The notes beneath the pieces are model-generated. The model was not told the origin of the DNA. It was given only the letters and a program-made list of their open reading frames with translations, and did not search any database. Position numbers and translations under genes: made by a program. From Blepharisma stoltei (lineage: Eukaryota; Ciliophora; Heterotrichea; Heterotrichida; Blepharismidae), in assembly GCA_914767885.1 (NCBI GenBank), contig CAJZBQ010000034.1, positions 124,001-188,000 on the forward strand: a stretch of DNA of 64,000 nucleotides, written 5' to 3'. Every line of letters begins with the position of its first letter. The first letter of the stretch is position 1. Shown piece by piece: positions 1-11,900 of this stretch.

Positions 1-140
1 TTGCTTCCCAATTTAGATTTTTTTAAAATTTCGAAAAAAAATTTTTTCTATAAATTTATATATATATTTTAAAAAAAAAAAATAAACCCCCCCCTCTGTG
101 AGTGAACAACATTTTTTTGTTCACTCACGAAAGGGGGGAG
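1..140. mobile_element. MITE family 1, right part (cut by window edge)
   Basis: The AT-rich interior and the paired terminal motifs (CTGTGAGTGAACAAC, then GTTCACTCACG and a G-run) match the right half of the complete copy at 45971-46361. The element ends just before TTA at 141-143, the flank seen in other copies. The left half lies outside the window. Confidence 0.8.
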
Positions 141-165
141 TTAGAGAAATTTTATTCCAGCAATG

Positions 166-492
166 TTATTTTATTATATTATGAATGGCCAGTAGAGACA
201 CATAATTTGATAAAGGAGAAGGAAGACTTGCCGAAACATTGACTTTATTTATATTATTTGCTCGCAAAAAGTCTGGAAGAGTTCCATTTAATAAATTTTT
301 TGGGCTTGCTAATTTTGCATAAGGGGATGAATTAGTAGCTTTTGGCGAAGACCCAAATGATCCTGATCTATGCCTCCCAACTTGAGGAATTGATATACAA
401 AGATTTGAAGATTGAGCTCGCCTATGATTTGAATTTAGCTTGTTGTGAGGAGACTTGATTTCGTCCATTTTTGGATTTTTATATGACTGCAT
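166..492 (-). CDS. hypothetical Ser/Asn-rich protein
   Basis: The open frame ends in TAA at 166. The likely starts are the Met codons at 490-492 or 466-468; the frame stays open upstream, but that stretch reads like AT-rich leader. The product is about 100 residues, rich in Ser, Asn and Pro, with no membrane segment or recognisable domain, so it is probably disordered. It resembles the other short disordered genes here (25164-25847, 37959-38952). I do not recognise it, and it could be a chance frame. Confidence 0.35.
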   Translation of the reverse strand: MQSYKNPKMDEIKSPHNKLNSNHRRAQSSNLCISIPQVGRHRSGSFGSSPKATNSSPYAKLASPKNLLNGTLPDFLRANNINKVNVSASLPSPLSNYVSLLAIHNIIK

Positions 493-969
493 TTTTTTAA
501 TATAACAAAATAATGTCAACTCACAAATTTTGTGAGTTAGATTTTTAATAAGCTCCTGCTCATGATGAATTTTTCTAAATTTTATCGAGCTATGAATGCG
601 GCCTAGTATTATTAACAAAATTTAACTGTTTTTTCTATTCTAAATAGACCTTTAATTATCATGATGAAATGCAGCCATTTTATTGCCGACAGAATTTTCT
701 CCAATGAGCAATAATACTCGACAAATAACCCAGTGTCAGGAAAATTTGCGTAATTTTAATAATCTGCAGAGCTTTGGAATAAAAAAAGTTGATAATTATA
801 AATTTCTTTAGAAATAGAGCAGAAAATAAAAATCTGGTATCGAGAATAAAATATTATTCTGCTGGTGCAGTAAAAAAATTTGATATAAACAGTCAATTAA
901 AAATAGCAAGCTAAAAACTCTCAATTAAAAGGTGCCAATAAAATATTTATAAATTTAAGGTATTCTTCT
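493..969. other. intergenic, AT-rich, no gene seen
   Basis: This spacer lies between the 5' end of the small hypothetical gene and the 3' end of the kinesin gene. I see no coding frame under the TGA=Trp code, no element termini and no RNA gene. Confidence 0.5.
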
Positions 970-3204
970 TTAATCTTTTCTTTTATATGGAGAAGAAAAC
1001 GCTGAAAACGACAAAAGTCCTAAAAGCCTTGAGTTTCCTCCGCCTTTAACTTTCTTCACAATTTGTGCATGCTGCTTCTGAGGACTTTCAGGCTTATTTT
1101 CAGTTCCTCTATGATCTCTAATCTTCTGCCTGATTTCAGACAATCTTTCTTTTAGTTTTTCACATCTTTCCTTATATTTCAGTGCTCTTTCTTTATATAT
1201 TCCACATTTCTGTTTATATGCACTTAGATCATCAGCCATCTTTTTCATCAATTGTCCAAAGCTTTTCTCTAAATTTGACACTTTCCCCTTCATATGATCC
1301 TCATATTCTTTTTTTGCAATTTCAATTTTCTGAAATTCTTGGTCTTTTTGAATAATTTTCTGTTCCAAAGAATAAATTACATCGAATTTACTTCGCAAAT
1401 CTGAAGAAAGCTGCATTTTTTCTTCAATTAATGTATTTATTTCAATAGAGGTGGATGTTATTTCTTCAGCTTTTGCGTTATTACAGTCTTGGATAATTCT
1501 TGAATAATGAGCTTTTAGCTGTTCTTCTTGCAGCTGATATTTTTCTCTAAGATTTTTGACTTCTGCTATTAAATCTTCTTTATCTTTGATTGGTGTCGTA
1601 TTTAATAATAAATTTTGCATTTCCATTTCTTTTTTTGAAATTGTTAAATTTGCTTCTGCTAGAGCTTCTTGCAGGCTGTCAATTATTTTTTTTAAATTTT
1701 CATTTTTTGCAGTCAATTTACAGACCGCTTCTTCACTATCTTGAAGTTTATCCTCAATGCTTTGCATTGAAAATAAGATGTCCATGAGTTTTGAATTGAC
1801 TTCTTCGTTTTCTCTAGCCAAAGATTGGGCTCTAGCAGTTTGTATAGCTAAATCTTGGGAGAGTTCATTATTTTTTTCAATTTCTTCAGCAAGATGTTCT
1901 CTTTCTAGTTCAAGCTCTTGAATGAGTCCTTGTAAATCATTTTCATTAACTGACGTTTCTTCTGTATCTCTTGAGCTATTTCTGCCTGAATCTATAGCTC
2001 GTTTTTCAAGTAAGCCAATTTTTATTTCTTTTTGCTTGATTTCTTCTTGTGCTTTTGCTAGCAAAAGTTTTAGTTCTGCTACTGTAAATTCCTTATTAAT
2101 TTTTGGCTTGTTTTTGATTGATTTTGCTCTGATTCCGAATCTCAGTGTACTGATTGTTTCTTGTTCATTATAAGAAGAAGGCGAACACGTCAAAATTAGT
2201 GTGGTTTTGGAATTCCCTCCTAAGGATTCTTGAAGAATCCTTGTGAGCTTTGAATCTCGATAGGGAACATGAGTGGATTTCCCATCTGTCAATGAATAAA
2301 TGACCAGTCCTAGAGTTGTAAGTGACAGATTAATTTTTTTTGCTTCATCAAGCCTTTTCCCTTCAGCCCCAGTTTTGCTGATTTTTTCACTTCCAGCTAA
2401 ATCTACTAAATATAGCTTCCCAGTTTTTTCGCTCATGTCTGTAGTATTGCTTTGAGATATCGTTAAAATAAAAATTGCATGTGATCTGGAGCTCCCTTCA
2501 TTCATATTTGTCGCTGCAACTTCTCTGTTTTTCCCTCCCATTTTCATCAATTGGTAAACTTCTTCTTCCTGTGATACATATTCTTCAGTTAAATTTTCAA
2601 TAAAAATTCCTCTCGTTCTGTCTTCCATGATTTTTAGATCTCCTCTTGATGGATTGAATAAGTCTTTTATTTTTTCTAGATATATTTCACAATAGCCTAC
2701 TTTTACAGCAAATTCTAAGTGTTCATCAGCTTCCTGAATGCTTTGAAAAACTGTTTTTACCATACGAGGAATAATTCCTCGATAGACTGGGTCATCAAGA
2801 CTTGGCCCACTCATTGTGAATGTTTTTCCTGAAGAAGTTTGCCCATATGCCAGAATGGTTCCATTGAATCCTTCAAGTACAGACTCAACTACAGGTCTTG
2901 CTGCCATTTCATATACTTCTGCTTGGCTTGAGTCAGGAGAAAATACTCTATCAAAATTAAAAACTGGCAAACATCCAGCATCTGACTGGGTTAGCATTCT
3001 AACTGATTTTAAGTCACTACCAAACTCAATACACGATCTTTCACTATATTCTTTTTCTTTGCTGTTTAATGGACGAAATCTGCAAATAACTTTTACATTG
3101 CCCTTCGCTGAATCTTCTTCAGGATTTCTTTCATTTTCTAGTTGTTCTGTGTTAAATCTGTTGGAAGTTCTTTTGAAAAATGATTGTGGGGTTTTATCAC
3201 TCAT
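970..3204 (-). CDS. kinesin-1-type motor protein (N-terminal motor)
   Basis: A 744-residue microtubule motor. The motor domain covers about residues 36-365, with ATP P-loop GQTSSGKT at about 121-128, switch I NEGSSRSH, switch II LVDLAGSEK and the microtubule-binding loop HVPYRDSKLTRIL. A long coiled-coil stalk (about 370-690) and a basic tail follow. The N-terminal motor and the neck beginning after NKPKINKE are typical of the kinesin-1 (KHC) family. The start is the first Met, with an in-frame stop upstream. The frame is uninterrupted, with no intron or insertion, in contrast to the kinesin at 40979-43925. Subfamily assignment is by eye; kinesin-like is certain. Confidence 0.92.
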   Translation of the reverse strand: MSDKTPQSFFKRTSNRFNTEQLENERNPEEDSAKGNVKVICRFRPLNSKEKEYSERSCIEFGSDLKSVRMLTQSDAGCLPVFNFDRVFSPDSSQAEVYEMAARPVVESVLEGFNGTILAYGQTSSGKTFTMSGPSLDDPVYRGIIPRMVKTVFQSIQEADEHLEFAVKVGYCEIYLEKIKDLFNPSRGDLKIMEDRTRGIFIENLTEEYVSQEEEVYQLMKMGGKNREVAATNMNEGSSRSHAIFILTISQSNTTDMSEKTGKLYLVDLAGSEKISKTGAEGKRLDEAKKINLSLTTLGLVIYSLTDGKSTHVPYRDSKLTRILQESLGGNSKTTLILTCSPSSYNEQETISTLRFGIRAKSIKNKPKINKEFTVAELKLLLAKAQEEIKQKEIKIGLLEKRAIDSGRNSSRDTEETSVNENDLQGLIQELELEREHLAEEIEKNNELSQDLAIQTARAQSLARENEEVNSKLMDILFSMQSIEDKLQDSEEAVCKLTAKNENLKKIIDSLQEALAEANLTISKKEMEMQNLLLNTTPIKDKEDLIAEVKNLREKYQLQEEQLKAHYSRIIQDCNNAKAEEITSTSIEINTLIEEKMQLSSDLRSKFDVIYSLEQKIIQKDQEFQKIEIAKKEYEDHMKGKVSNLEKSFGQLMKKMADDLSAYKQKCGIYKERALKYKERCEKLKERLSEIRQKIRDHRGTENKPESPQKQHAQIVKKVKGGGNSRLLGLLSFSAFSSPYKRKD

Positions 3205-3604
3205 TTTAACAATTATTTTAAACAGAAAAATGGCAAAGATTGTATTCTGTTGTTTAGAGGAGGCTCAAAAAGAATTAGATGAAGGATTAGCTATAATTAA
3301 AAAAATATAAATAATTGATACCATTTTTCTCAAAATCTGTTAGAATCATAAGGACTGAATTATTGATTGTTGAAAACGATCTATATATTTTGCACAATTA
3401 TTTTAAATTACTTATATCTCAATTGTAGAAAATAAAACAGAAAAAAACTAATATAGAAAGCATATCAAAGTCAGATTTATCCAATATAAGATAAAATCAC
3501 TATTTAGTTATAGCATACATATACACCAAATAAAGCTTATATAACCTTCTTTGACATTGCGTCTTCAAATAGTCTTCATCATTAAACTCTATTTTATGAT
3601 AAAT

Positions 3605-4162
3605 ATGATAGAAAATTCCCTTTTAGATAGCAAACTAAATGCCCTAATTTCAACAGCAAAATCCAAAGTCCAAACTCTAACACAAGAAACCCTCGCTTTA
3701 GAGCGCGAAAACACACAACTTCAAGACCTCGTCACCGTTGCATTCCAAGATCAAGGCAATCTAATGGTCGAAATTAATGCCTTAGAAAGCCAGCTTAAAC
3801 AAATACGAAACATCAACGAAAATTTAAAAGATGAGCGTAACGAAGCCTTCGAAAAAGTTCGAAAGGCCGAAGACGATTTTATGAATGTAACAAAAGCTTA
3901 TCAGCAGCAGGAGAATAAAATTCATAGCGAAATGGAAGAATTAAAGGACTGAGAAAAAAAATTCAGAGATATGAGGAAATTCAGAGAAGAAAACCATAGC
4001 AAAGAGATGGAAAAATTGAAGAAAAGATATGAAGAACTGAAAAAATCAATTAAGGGATGCGAAGAAAGCAATGTTGAAGTGAAGCGGCAGCTGTTAGAAA
4101 TCGAGCTGAAGGATGCGTATAGGATTAATAGTTTAGAAGAAGAATTGAGGAATTTTTGTTAA
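3605..4162 (+). CDS. coiled-coil protein, in-frame TGA
   Basis: About 185 residues, almost wholly alpha-helical coiled coil (repeated L/I/V spacing with E, K, Q and R). The frame passes a TGA at 3950-3952 between EELKD and EKKFRDM. Heptads continue unbroken on both sides, so this TGA is best read as Trp. Met codons at 3596 and 3605 are both possible starts; the second (MIENSLLDSKLN) begins the helical part. It ends in TAA. The family is not recognised. It sits in the gap between the divergent kinesin and the OSCA-like gene. Confidence 0.65.
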
Positions 4163-4186
4163 TATTTAATAGCAGAGGAAAAATAA

Positions 4187-7100
4187 TTAAATGGTTTGTC
4201 TTGAATGATTGATAATGAAAGGCAGCTGATCTGGGATTTCTTGCTCAAGTTTTGGCATATTTTGAGAGCGCGCTGTGGTATCTTCTAACTCGCCCCCTCC
4301 GTGAGCAACAAAAAAGTTTTGCTTCCTACGAGGATGTTAATTTTTTTTAAAAATTTATATATGAATTTTATAGTATTTTTTTTTGGGAAGCAAATATTAG
4401 TTTAATTTGTAAAATTATGTTTTAAAATGCAAGCTGTTTTAAAATTAAACAGACTTAGCAAGAAATTTCGTAATAGTAATTATCACTTATATATCAATTT
4501 TTTTTTTCATAAAAAATTTCTATATAAAAATTTTTTTTGTTTACTTAAATTCGCTCATGGAGGGGGCAGTAAGCGAAAAGTGCTCGGCATAGAAGAAATC
4601 TCTCCAAAAACTACTGGAATTTCCAGCATATTTGCAGGGGTTGGCTTATCTAGTTCAATTTTTTTGTCATGATCATATAAATTTGAATGCTCAATATCAG
4701 TTAATTCACTGCTATCCTCTAAAGGAGGGTCATCTGAGCAATAAATTTTAATAGGAGGATCCATAATGATATTTTGCAAACTATTATGAAACTCTTCGCC
4801 TTCAGAACTGTCATTACCTAATCTATCGCTATCATCTGGATTATCATGATTAGAAAATGATGGTAACGAATTTGATTCGTTTTAAAATAAATTAAATGCA
4901 GTTGCAAATCGTCTCAACCTATTAAATTTTATAGGCCTGAGCCTTAACAAGTCAGGGATTTTGAAGAAGAGAGAGAGGATCCGATGCGTGTATCAGGATT
5001 TACTTGACTGGAGTATGTAGTGACGACGACGGCGATCAGCCAAAGTTCAATCCCGGGGTGGCTTTCCTCATGAAAAATGGGATAAAAAGATCAAAAGGAG
5101 TTCCCAGGAGTGCCAATCGAGACACTTTGGTGTTGCAACTTTGGTTTTTAGTTTCATTTTTGCTGATAGCTAGCCAAAAACTTTTGACCTTTTGACTTTT
5201 TTATTAAAGTCAAGCTATATACTATCGGCAGGGTTACACAAACTTTGCGACTTTGACGAGCGAGTGAAAGTTCTCGTCCGAAGAAGTAGCACAATGCAAA
5301 GCCGTGTGCAGACTGGCGAGCAGGCGGTGGAACATTATGGAAGAAATAATAGTCCTCGGGTGCTTGGCAGTGGGTGTTATAATAATCTAAAATAGCAAAA
5401 ACTGATTGACTCGTTCCCTTTTTCTGCATGATTATCAATTGAGTCAAGCAGAGGTTTATAATTTGGATTTTTATCCAAATTGTAACTTGTTAATCCATAT
5501 TTCTCCAGAACTTCTTTTGCTTGCTTAAATGGTTTTGAATCATCATCCTTAAATAATCATCTGATTGTAAATTCTTTTGTTATTTTATCTGAATATATAT
5601 ATTTAATATTATTAATTTTGCGCAATTTTCAAGCTATATCTCTGTTTTTTATTATATGCTAGTCTAAAATAATACTTTTTAAAACTATTCAAATAAGGTA
5701 TAAATAATAAAATAAGCATGACAAAGCTGGTCACAATCAAAATTAAAAATTTTTTCCATGATCCATTTTTATCCTATCTTCAATACTCATTTCTAACGGA
5801 TCAAAATAATTGTTATTTACAAACCCAGTTGGGAAAACATCTGGACACCCATATGCATATAAAGAAATGCAGCAGTGAATCAATGCGCAGAGAGGCATCA
5901 GCTTAATAGTTCAGCTGTATATATGATGACTATATTGTGGCGGTTTTCTATAATGCCGAAGAATTAAAAATTTATCAGTCCAGTATATTGTGAATAAAGC
6001 TGATAACGCAATGATATTCAATAGAGGAATCCCTCCAGAAAAAATAAAACAAGTAAAGAGGACTGTCAAAATCATTGAAGTTCTGGTAGAGAGCACAAAA
6101 ACTGGACCAAGAAAGGCATTGTTTATTTCATATTGTGTTTTGAATTTTAAATAGCCTTTTGTCCGATAATAGAGGCCTTTCATATAAAGGACTAGAAAAT
6201 TGAAAATTAAATGAGGAGATACGACGTTTATGCACATCATAATGCTAAAAATAGAGCCTACCTTGACATATCATAACTTTTCGAAGTCGCCAAACTGCTG
6301 ATCAGTCACTTCAGTGCCAATACTTTGGCCGCTTCAATCTATATGTGTTAAAATTGGTACTAAAACAGTATTAAAAAGCATTGCAAAAAATATTTTCAGC
6401 AATGTATGGGTTTGTTTTATATTAAAGCTCTTATGCCTTTCAAATTCACTTAAAGTTGTTAAAAGTAGTCTAAGTGAATAATTCACAATAACAATTCCAG
6501 CACATATAAAGAAATTTACAACTCCTGCTGATAGCCTTTTTAATGCATATTTTTTGCATTCATTAAATATTGCTGGATTAAATCAATCATCAGTTGATCT
6601 CTCTCTGCACCAGCACAAAACCATTTCAGCTGTCATATTTTTATCCTGCTTTATTTCCCAAATTTTTCGGTCATAATCAACATTCATGTGAATGCAGCCA
6701 TAAGAATCATAATCAATCAATTTTTTTCTTCGCATTAAAAATATGAGCCCTACTGATAATGCCATAAAAATCAAGGTAATTGTAATAGAAAAACATTTTC
6801 TCGACTTTTTCTCAATGCGATTTATTTCCAAGTTTTCCCACATAATATCTGAAGGTTCAGTGCAAGAGCGTACGCTTAATTGGAATTCATTTTTGAACTT
6901 TAATTGGGGATCTTTATTTGATAATGAACTGAAAATGCCTTTTCGGTATTCTCATAATGCTTTTTTTCTTGCTTCTTTTGTTTTAAATATAATATATGCC
7001 TTATATATATCAAATTCATTGTGCTTTTTCTTCAAATTTAAGATGGAAATGCGCTCGTTTAGTTTTGTTTTCTTTTGACGAAGTTTTTCCATTTTTCGAT

Positions 7101-8396
7101 CATCAGTGCAAAAGCTTGAAGAAATTCCCAAGAAAATTTTTTGCGCTCTGATTTCTTTTTTAACCTCACTCCTCCTTAAAATTGGTACAAAATATAAAGA
7201 AAACAACAATTTTTTAGGTAAATTTAATAATAATTCATATAGCTATGAACTTGAATGGGTTGAATTTGGGGAAAATGTTGCTATTTTACTAGATGCCTCT
7301 CAATTTAGCACCTTTTAAATTAGATCAAAATTTTATTTTTCAATTGAAATTTTAAGGAAAAAATGCTAATTTTGATAAAAATTGTTATAACCTAATTTAA
7401 TAGAGGATATCAATTAGAATTCTATTAAAAATAGGTTATGATTAATTGATTAAATATATTTTATATTATATCTCCATAAAAACACTAAAATCAAGATATT
7501 CATTTATTTTTTTTAATTTTTTAAAATTTTATAATAATTTTATAATAATTTTATTTTCCAAAAAATTAACACTTTTAAATTGGAACAGATTTTTTAGGGT
7601 CCTATATAAATGGGGAGTCAGCTTTTTCTTTGAATAAATATAAAAGATCTCCATACGACCTGCCCAAATAAGTTTCATAAACTTTCCCGAAGCGCTCAAA
7701 ATGTTTTTTAACCTCCTCTTCAGTTATATTTTCTTTTGGAAGTCCTTCAACTTCTATAGCATACTCAGAAACCCGATCATTTCCTAACTCACTATCATGG
7801 ATTTTTATTTTATTTACAATTAGGATTACAATTAATCCTAATAAAAATATACTTGTGATAACTGCATCAGCAATCCACACCCATTTGTACTGCTCTTCAG
7901 TCCTCTCTAAAATGTGGTTAATATCCTTTTCATTCATTATTACACTATGGTTTTTTGATTTAGTATCATTTTTAATGTATAAATCTAAAAGATCCTGGTC
8001 ATAACTCCAAGAGTTTGCCAAGCTATACCTTGAGCCATTTTGGCTTTCATCTTCTCTAATGAATTCTCCAGTAGAATTAATAACCATTGGAATGATACTT
8101 AAGCCTGCAACAATGCAAAATAATATGATCATTTGTTTTAGGAATAAAAAGTAAAGCTCTAATCCAACCCCATATTTCCCAAGGCTTTCTGGAGAAGTTG
8201 ATCAAACGCTATATAGCTTTTTATCAGTTTCTTTATCAACAATTGAGTTATTAAGTCTAAATCGCTTTGCTTCTTCGAGATTTGCAGGATATTTAAGCTC
8301 TTTTAACCTCTTAATATCAATTTCTTTGTTTTCGTTTTCATTTGTACCTAATACAAGATTTGCAATCACTGCAAAAGCACTCTGCTGTGATCCCAT
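4187..8396 (-). CDS. OSCA/TMEM63-like mechanosensitive channel, copy A (interrupted)
   Basis: A polytopic membrane protein of the OSCA/CSC1/TMEM63 (DUF221) family, which form osmo- and mechanosensitive cation channels. The start is MGSQQSAFAVIANLV at 8394-8396. Visible parts in order: first helix near KQMIILFCIV; the cytosolic domain with YAIEVEGLP and AYIIFKTKEAR; the family motif EPSDIMWENL; multiple helices; the hydrophilic tail. Four insertions must come out: 7166-7617, 5598-5700, 4882-5415 and 4286-4569. The tail then ends at TAA 4187-4189. Many TGA codons read as Trp. Within the run of A and T near 5748-5758 the frame is one base short relative to copy B, so either the assembly has a homopolymer error or this copy is damaged. 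Confidence 0.75.
4286..4569 (-). mobile_element. MITE family 1 inside OSCA-like copy A (TAA-flanked IES)
   Basis: A 284-bp element flanked by TAA at 4286-4288 and 4570-4572. The ends are CTCCGTGAGC and its inverted form GCTCATGGAGG. Removing it joins ..STFR and LEDTTARSQ.. in frame, which restores the channel C-terminus. Confidence 0.85.
4882..5415 (+). mobile_element. SINE-like retroposon in OSCA-like copy A
   Basis: This is a GC-richer insert of 534 bp. It is flanked by an imperfect 9-bp duplication (TGATTCGTT at 4873-4881, TGACTCGTT at 5407-5415). It starts with the TTAAAATA-type head seen in related inserts. Excision at the repeats joins EKGNES and NSLPSFSNH in frame. It has no convincing long ORF. 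Confidence 0.65.
5598..5700. mobile_element. short TA-flanked insertion (IES) in OSCA-like copy A
   Basis: A 103-bp AT-rich insertion between TA at 5596-5597 and TA at 5699-5700. It carries several stops. Removal joins LILLFI to YSDKITKE, matching LFLLFIFSEKLTKE of copy B. Confidence 0.7.
7166..7617. mobile_element. MITE family 2 in OSCA-like copy A, TCA-flanked
   Basis: A 452-bp AT-rich insert flanked by TCA at 7166-7168 and 7618-7620. Its ends are inverted relatives (ACTCCTCCTTAAAATTGG and the complement of TTTTAAATTGGAACA..GGGGAGT). Removal joins FKEKA to EVKKEIRAQ in frame, matching REKAEVSKKIK of copy B. The flank contains no TA. Confidence 0.7.
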
Positions 8397-8967
8397 TAAT
8401 TATATATGCAAAATAAATATATATTAATTTCTTGTCTCTAAACTAAAAATTCCTAGCAATCTCATAGGAAAATTTATGATTATAAACTCCCTTTATTTTG
8501 TCTAAAAATATAGACGAATTAATTCATATATGCTCAAATTTTAAAAAATGATTAATGCCTTAAATATAATCATCATAAAAATTGAAATAAAATAATTTTG
8601 TGATTACTCATAAGTTTATAGCCTGATATTCAAAATATATTATTATAAATTGATAATTTTTTACGTTTTTCATCTAAAAAATTGATATCATTAGAAATTG
8701 TTTAAAATCTGGTCTGAGTCAACAAATTAATAATCAATTTTTGCTTATAAAAATTTTATTGAAGCAGAAATAAAAATCGAAATTCTAAATATTTTTAATA
8801 ATTTTTAAAGGTAATAATAAACATGCTAATAGTAGAATGAGAATTTAAAATAATTATTTTTCATTTTAAATAGAACTTAAACTATCAAATAAAGCCTCAT
8901 TAATTCACAATTTTTTAAAGAGCATCAAATTAAGCTCGATTGAATTACTCAAATATGAATTAACTAA
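8397..8967. other. intergenic between the two OSCA-like genes
   Basis: 571 bp, strongly AT-rich. It holds the 5' side of copy A and the 3' side of copy B. I see no further gene or element ends. Confidence 0.5.
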
Positions 8968-11900
8968 TTATCCACTGTACGAGCCGTTGGAAATGCCAAC
9001 TAAAATGGACTGTGAGCCTTCTTCATTATATACTACTTCTGGCGTTCTGCCTTCAGGAGTTGATCTTGTAGCATTTTTTTCATCTCAATAAAAAATGTCA
9101 CAGCTATTTAAATCTGTTGATTTTGCTTTAGACTGGTGAAGACTGCTATGCTCTACATATTCTGATCCGATGTTAGGCAAAGATGTGCTAAGCCTTATTT
9201 GAGGCTCGTTATTTGCCCTTCTACGATCTTCATCTTGATTTAGATATTGAAGTTCATCAGACCACGACGAAGTTATAATCCTTCGTTCATTTACCACTGT
9301 CAGTTTATTAGCTGTTTTTGTTCTTCTTCAGCCAAATTTTCCATCTTTTACATCTTTGTTCATTTCATTAATCAAAAACGAGTAATTTGGATTTTGCTCT
9401 AAATCATAACTTGTAAGTGCATATTTTTTAATATTATTTTTTGCGCTAGAAAATTTTTTTGTTTCTTTATAGCCTCTTAAAAGCAAAATTCTTTTGCATT
9501 CTTTAGTTAGCTTTTCTGAAAAAATAAACAATAAAAATAAAACCAAGCTTATAATAATTAAAATAAAAAACATAATTCCATGGTCCATAGTGATCCTCTC
9601 CTTTAGGCTTTGATAATTCAAATCAGCATAATAATAAGATTCTCCAAGCATAGTATTTGCTAAAATGCGCAGTTTCTGTGGAAATACATCATCACATCCA
9701 TAGGCATAAAGAGAAAAGCAAGAATGGAAGAAAGCGCAGAGTGGCATAACTTTTATAGCGCTACTGTATACATGATGACTATAGTATGGAGGTTTTCTAT
9801 AGTGCCTCAAAATTAAAAATTTATCAGTCCAATATATCACAAATAATGCTAAAAAAGCAATTATATTCAGCAGAGGGATTCCTCCAGAGAAAATAAAGCA
9901 TGTGAAAATTACTGTCAAAATCATAGAAGTCCTTGTAGCAAGTCGAAATTCTGGGCCTATAAAAGCATTATAAATTTCATACTGTGTCTTATAAGTCTGA
10001 GAGCTTCGAAACCTTTTTCATAACCCTGTCATGTACATGACCAAAAAGTTAAAAATTAAATGAGGAGAAACAACATTAATGCACATCATAATATAGAACA
10101 TAGAGCCTACTTTTACATACCAGTACTTTGTAATATCATTAAACTGCCGATCAATCAATTCATCTTGACCATCATTATTATATGATAAATGAACTATAAT
10201 GGGAACCAAAGCAGTATTAGTTAGCATTGCTGCAAATATTTTTAGCATCAAATGAGTCTGTTTTATATTATAGCTCTTACGCCTTTCAAACTCAGATAGA
10301 ATAGTAAATAACTGCCTCAAAGTATAATTGATAATCACGATCCCGCAACAAATGAAAAAGTTAACTGCTGCAGAGGACAGCTTTTGCATGACGTAGTCCA
10401 TGCATATTGATCTGATTTGAGGTTTTTGTGCCCAGTCTGATGCTGGCTGTTGGCTACACCAGCATTGCATTTGAGCACCATCTGAGTCTCAACTTGTTTC
10501 ATTAGCTAAGACATGGTTTAAAGGATAATCATCGTCATGATGATCATACATGCATCGGTAGGCGTCATATGTGTTTTGGCTTCCTCTTTTCATTAAAAAT
10601 ATTAGCCCAACAGAAATACTCATTAAAATAACGACTATAATCACTGAGGAAGTAATCCTCGAAACTCTTTCTCAATAAACTGAGCTTAATTAAATATTAA
10701 GGGATTGGATTCGATTTTAGATTACACTCAAGACGCACAATATTAGAAATCAACCTATTCTGGGGCTTATCAAAACTCCACCAGAGATAGCTCTCTTTCG
10801 GCTTTTTAGCCTGGTTCTTGATGCTGCCTTGGAATCTTTGATGGCTCGTTGCTTTAAATATAGGGATCTAGCTAAAGGTATCGCTCTAGCTAGATCGGTG
10901 TCTTATAGAGTCTTCGGAAAAAGTATTTGAGTGTCTATAGCAGACCTAAGTTTTATCGCTTGATGAGGAAACAAAAAGCCAAACCAAACACTCTCAATAA
11001 GCGATTTGCAAATTTTCCCAAATAATATCAGATGGCTCGGTGCTGGAATAAACTTTTAGTTTGTGTTCTCCTTGGAATTTTAAGCTTGAGTCATTATTTT
11101 TTAGGAAGCATCATTTTTTCCTGTATTTTGTAATAGCTCTTGCCCGGCCTTCTTGAGATTCGAAAATGATATAAGCTCTGTTCACAGGAAGTTCATGATT
11201 AAGTTTGTTAAAACTCGAATTTTTAATATTTTTTTCTAATTTTAACAGTTTTATTTGCAGCTTTTTAAGTTTTTCATTGTTTACTGACTCTAAATCATTA
11301 TCCAAAAAAATTTGATGAATTTTAATTTTCTTTGAAACTTCTGCTTTTTCTCGATAGAAATACAAAAGATCTCCATAAGAGCGGCCTAAGTAAATTTCGA
11401 CTATGTTTCCAAAACATTTGAAATGATCAAGCACTTCAAATATATCGATACTTTTATCAGGAAATCCTCCGACTTCAATTGAATAGTCTGCTACTCTATC
11501 ATTTCCTAACGTATTATGATTGATTTTTATTTTATTAACAATCAGAATTATGACCAAGCCAATTAAAAATATGCATGTATAAGCAGCATCAACAATTCAA
11601 GTTTCTTTATAGTTTTCAATAATTTAAAATAGAGCACTTGACAGCCTGCTCTCTTCGCACAACAGTCTGGACCTTAAGAGCATGGTGAACGAGAATAGAA
11701 TCCACAAGCATAGCCTCAGCAAATGTGTATCTGGGTAGGTTTTGGCTGCTTTATTGCAGTTGGAAATGGTGGGGCCAAGCGACTTCCTTTACTACCCCCT
11801 CCGTGAGTGAACAAAAAAAAATTTTTTTTACTCATGGAGGGGTGTTATTTTTTTATATTTTTTTAAAAAAAAATATTTTTTTTCGAAATTTAAAAAAATC

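Noticed and set aside
3950-3952. Reading TGA as a stop and treating each gene as several short proteins
   Set aside because: Domains and coiled coils run through these codons and conserved Trp positions coincide with TGA in many families.
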